Assembly: GCF_000968685.2 (NCBI RefSeq)
Contig: NZ_LAKD02000005.1
Span: 157,166-221,165, forward strand
Origin: Streptomyces antioxidans
Lineage (GTDB): Bacteria; Actinomycetota; Actinomycetes; Streptomycetales; Streptomycetaceae
Direction of reading: 5' to 3'
DNA: 64,000 bases
Shown here: one piece after another, positions 63,149 to 64,000 of the stretch
Layout: the number at the start of each line of letters is the position of its first letter
Position numbering within the stretch: position 1 is the first letter of the stretch
Position numbers and translations under genes: made by a program
Notes under the pieces: model-generated
Databases searched by the model: none
Told to the model about the DNA's origin: nothing
Seen by the model: the letters and a program-made list of their open reading frames with translations, nothing else

Positions 63149-63805
63149 CTACTTGTGGGTAGAGGTGAGCAGTCTTCGCAGTTCGGTCATCTCCGTGAAG
63201 AGACCCCGGGCGGCGGAGAGTTTGGCGGCGGGCGTCATGGCCGTATAGCCGTACACATCCATCCCGGCGGCCAGGGCGGCCTGGACTCCGAGCGGGCTGT
63301 CCTCGACCACGGCACAGCGCTCGGGCGCGACGCCCATGGACTCGGCCGCGTGCAGGAACAGGTCCGGGGCGGGCTTGCCCCGGCCCACGTCCTCGGAGCT
63401 GAAGATGTGGTCCTCGCCGAAGAGGTCGTACAGCCCGGTCGTACGGAGGGCGACGCGGATGCGCTGATGGCTCCCGGAGGAGGCGACACAGTACGGAACG
63501 CCGTCGGCCCGCAGCTTCTCCAGCACGTCGGCCACACCGGCCACGGGCCGCAGCTCGCGGCGGAAGGCGTCAAAGACCCGGTCGTGGAAGGTGGAGTCGA
63601 AGTCGGACGGAAGCCGTCGGCCAGAGCGCTCGAGTACCAGGTCGTGGACGCGGTGCAGGGCGGAGCCCATGTAGTCGCGTATGGAGTCCTCGTAGCTGGT
63701 GGGGTGCCCCAACTCCGTGAGGTGGGCGGCGAGCAGCCGGTTGGAGATGGGCTCGCTGTCGACGAGCACTCCGTCGTTGTCGAAGATGACCAGGTCATAG
63801 CGCAT
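63149..63805 (-). CDS. HAD-superfamily phosphatase (beta-phosphoglucomutase-like)
   Basis: The protein has 218 residues. HAD motif I is LVIFDNDGVLVDSEPISNRLL, with cap helices following, motif II VASSGSHQRIRVAL, motif III GKPAPDLFLHAAESMGV and motif IV VVEDSPLGVQAALAAGM. Likely a sugar or organic phosphate phosphatase. ATG 63805; no clear SD. It is the last gene before the rRNA terminator. Confidence 0.9.
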   Translation of the reverse strand: MRYDLVIFDNDGVLVDSEPISNRLLAAHLTELGHPTSYEDSIRDYMGSALHRVHDLVLERSGRRLPSDFDSTFHDRVFDAFRRELRPVAGVADVLEKLRADGVPYCVASSGSHQRIRVALRTTGLYDLFGEDHIFSSEDVGRGKPAPDLFLHAAESMGVAPERCAVVEDSPLGVQAALAAGMDVYGYTAMTPAAKLSAARGLFTEMTELRRLLTSTHK

Positions 63806-63830
63806 GAGGTCAGCCTACAAACCGAAATGC

Positions 63831-63872
63831 GAAAAGCCCGGTTAGGAGCCGAAGCTCCCAACCGGGCTTTTC
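63831..63872 (-). terminator. rRNA operon terminator
   Basis: A near-perfect stem (GAAAAGCCCGGTTAGGAGC and its complement) with a CGAA loop ends in AT-rich sequence. It lies directly after the 5S rRNA. Confidence 0.9.
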
Positions 63873-63880
63873 ATAAAGAT

Positions 63881-64000
63881 TGTTCGGCGGCGTCCTACTC
63901 TCCCACAGGGTCCCCCCTGCAGTACCATCGGCGCTGAAAGGCTTAGCTTCCGGGTTCGGAATGTAGCCGGGCGTTTCCCTAACGCAATGACCACCGAAAC
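63881..64000 (-). rRNA. rrf: 5S ribosomal RNA
   Basis: The minus strand reads GTTTCGGTGGTCATTGCGTT at the start and ends with CGCCGCCGAACA. This is the 5S rRNA of Streptomyces. The 5' end falls at or just beyond the window edge, so one or two bases may be missing. The 23S and 16S genes should lie to the right, outside the window. Confidence 0.96.

Overview
The window is high-GC actinobacterial chromosome, almost certainly Streptomyces. The evidence is the third-position GC bias, GTG and TTG starts, the developmental sigma gene bldN with its anti-sigma gene rsbN, the Rex-hemACD operon, the futalosine-pathway menaquinone genes, and a Streptomyces-type 5S rRNA at the right edge. No insertion sequence, prophage, CRISPR array or integrase was recognised. 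Most of the window looks like chromosomal core with a few accessory islands.

Layout. (1) 1-6.9 kb: the start of a Ser/Thr kinase gene, mqnA, a cold-shock gene with a structured leader, a cupin gene, an AraC regulator, a secreted lipase, and a TetR regulator divergent from a secreted esterase. (2) 6.9-10.3 kb: a DAACS symporter preceded by an unannotated-type Cys-rich leader peptide, then a DUF4229 protein, a GNAT acetyltransferase and UdgX. (3) 10.4-15.5 kb: menaquinone genes mqnE, mqnM, mqnP and mqnL, with an Lrp/AsnC regulator and a tiny basic protein. (4) 16.2-24.1 kb: the System II cytochrome c maturation operon (tlpA/resA-ccdA-resB-ccsB), a NodB-like lipoprotein, a histidine phosphatase and hemL. 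(5) 24.3-34 kb, the most accessory part: a caspase-like effector overlapping an EACC1-type partner (a candidate conflict or cell-death module), YnfA, a secreted His/Lys/Gln-rich protein whose PepSY fold is split by an insert, an SDR, RtcB, two DUF3558-like lipoproteins and a DUF2637 membrane protein. (6) 34-41.3 kb: class I lysS divergent from argS, a secreted tripeptidyl-aminopeptidase-type hydrolase, an AMIN-like secreted protein and an S11 carboxypeptidase. (7) 41.4-46.3 kb: a ROK repressor divergent from a four-gene sugar cassette (epimerase, kinase, SSS symporter, small membrane protein). (8) 46.4-52.4 kb: the rex-hemA-hemC-hemD-hemB operon with a Rex operator. (9) 52.7-64 kb: a glutaredoxin, a HAD phosphatase, bldN-rsbN, an acyltransferase and an NAD-epimerase, bS22, bdtA, a phosphatase-like protein, acuC, an MFS carrier, a HAD phosphatase, and the 5S rRNA with its terminator.

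Functionally, the core genes converge on respiration. Menaquinone synthesis, cytochrome c maturation and tetrapyrrole synthesis (hemL and hemABCD) lie close together, and the redox repressor Rex controls the heme operon. Many intergenic spaces hold long perfect hairpins (terminators) or short tandem repeats with periods of 8, 15, 18 or 20 bp. Start sites were chosen from SD sequences, 4-nt stop/start overlaps and family knowledge, and ambiguous starts are stated as such.
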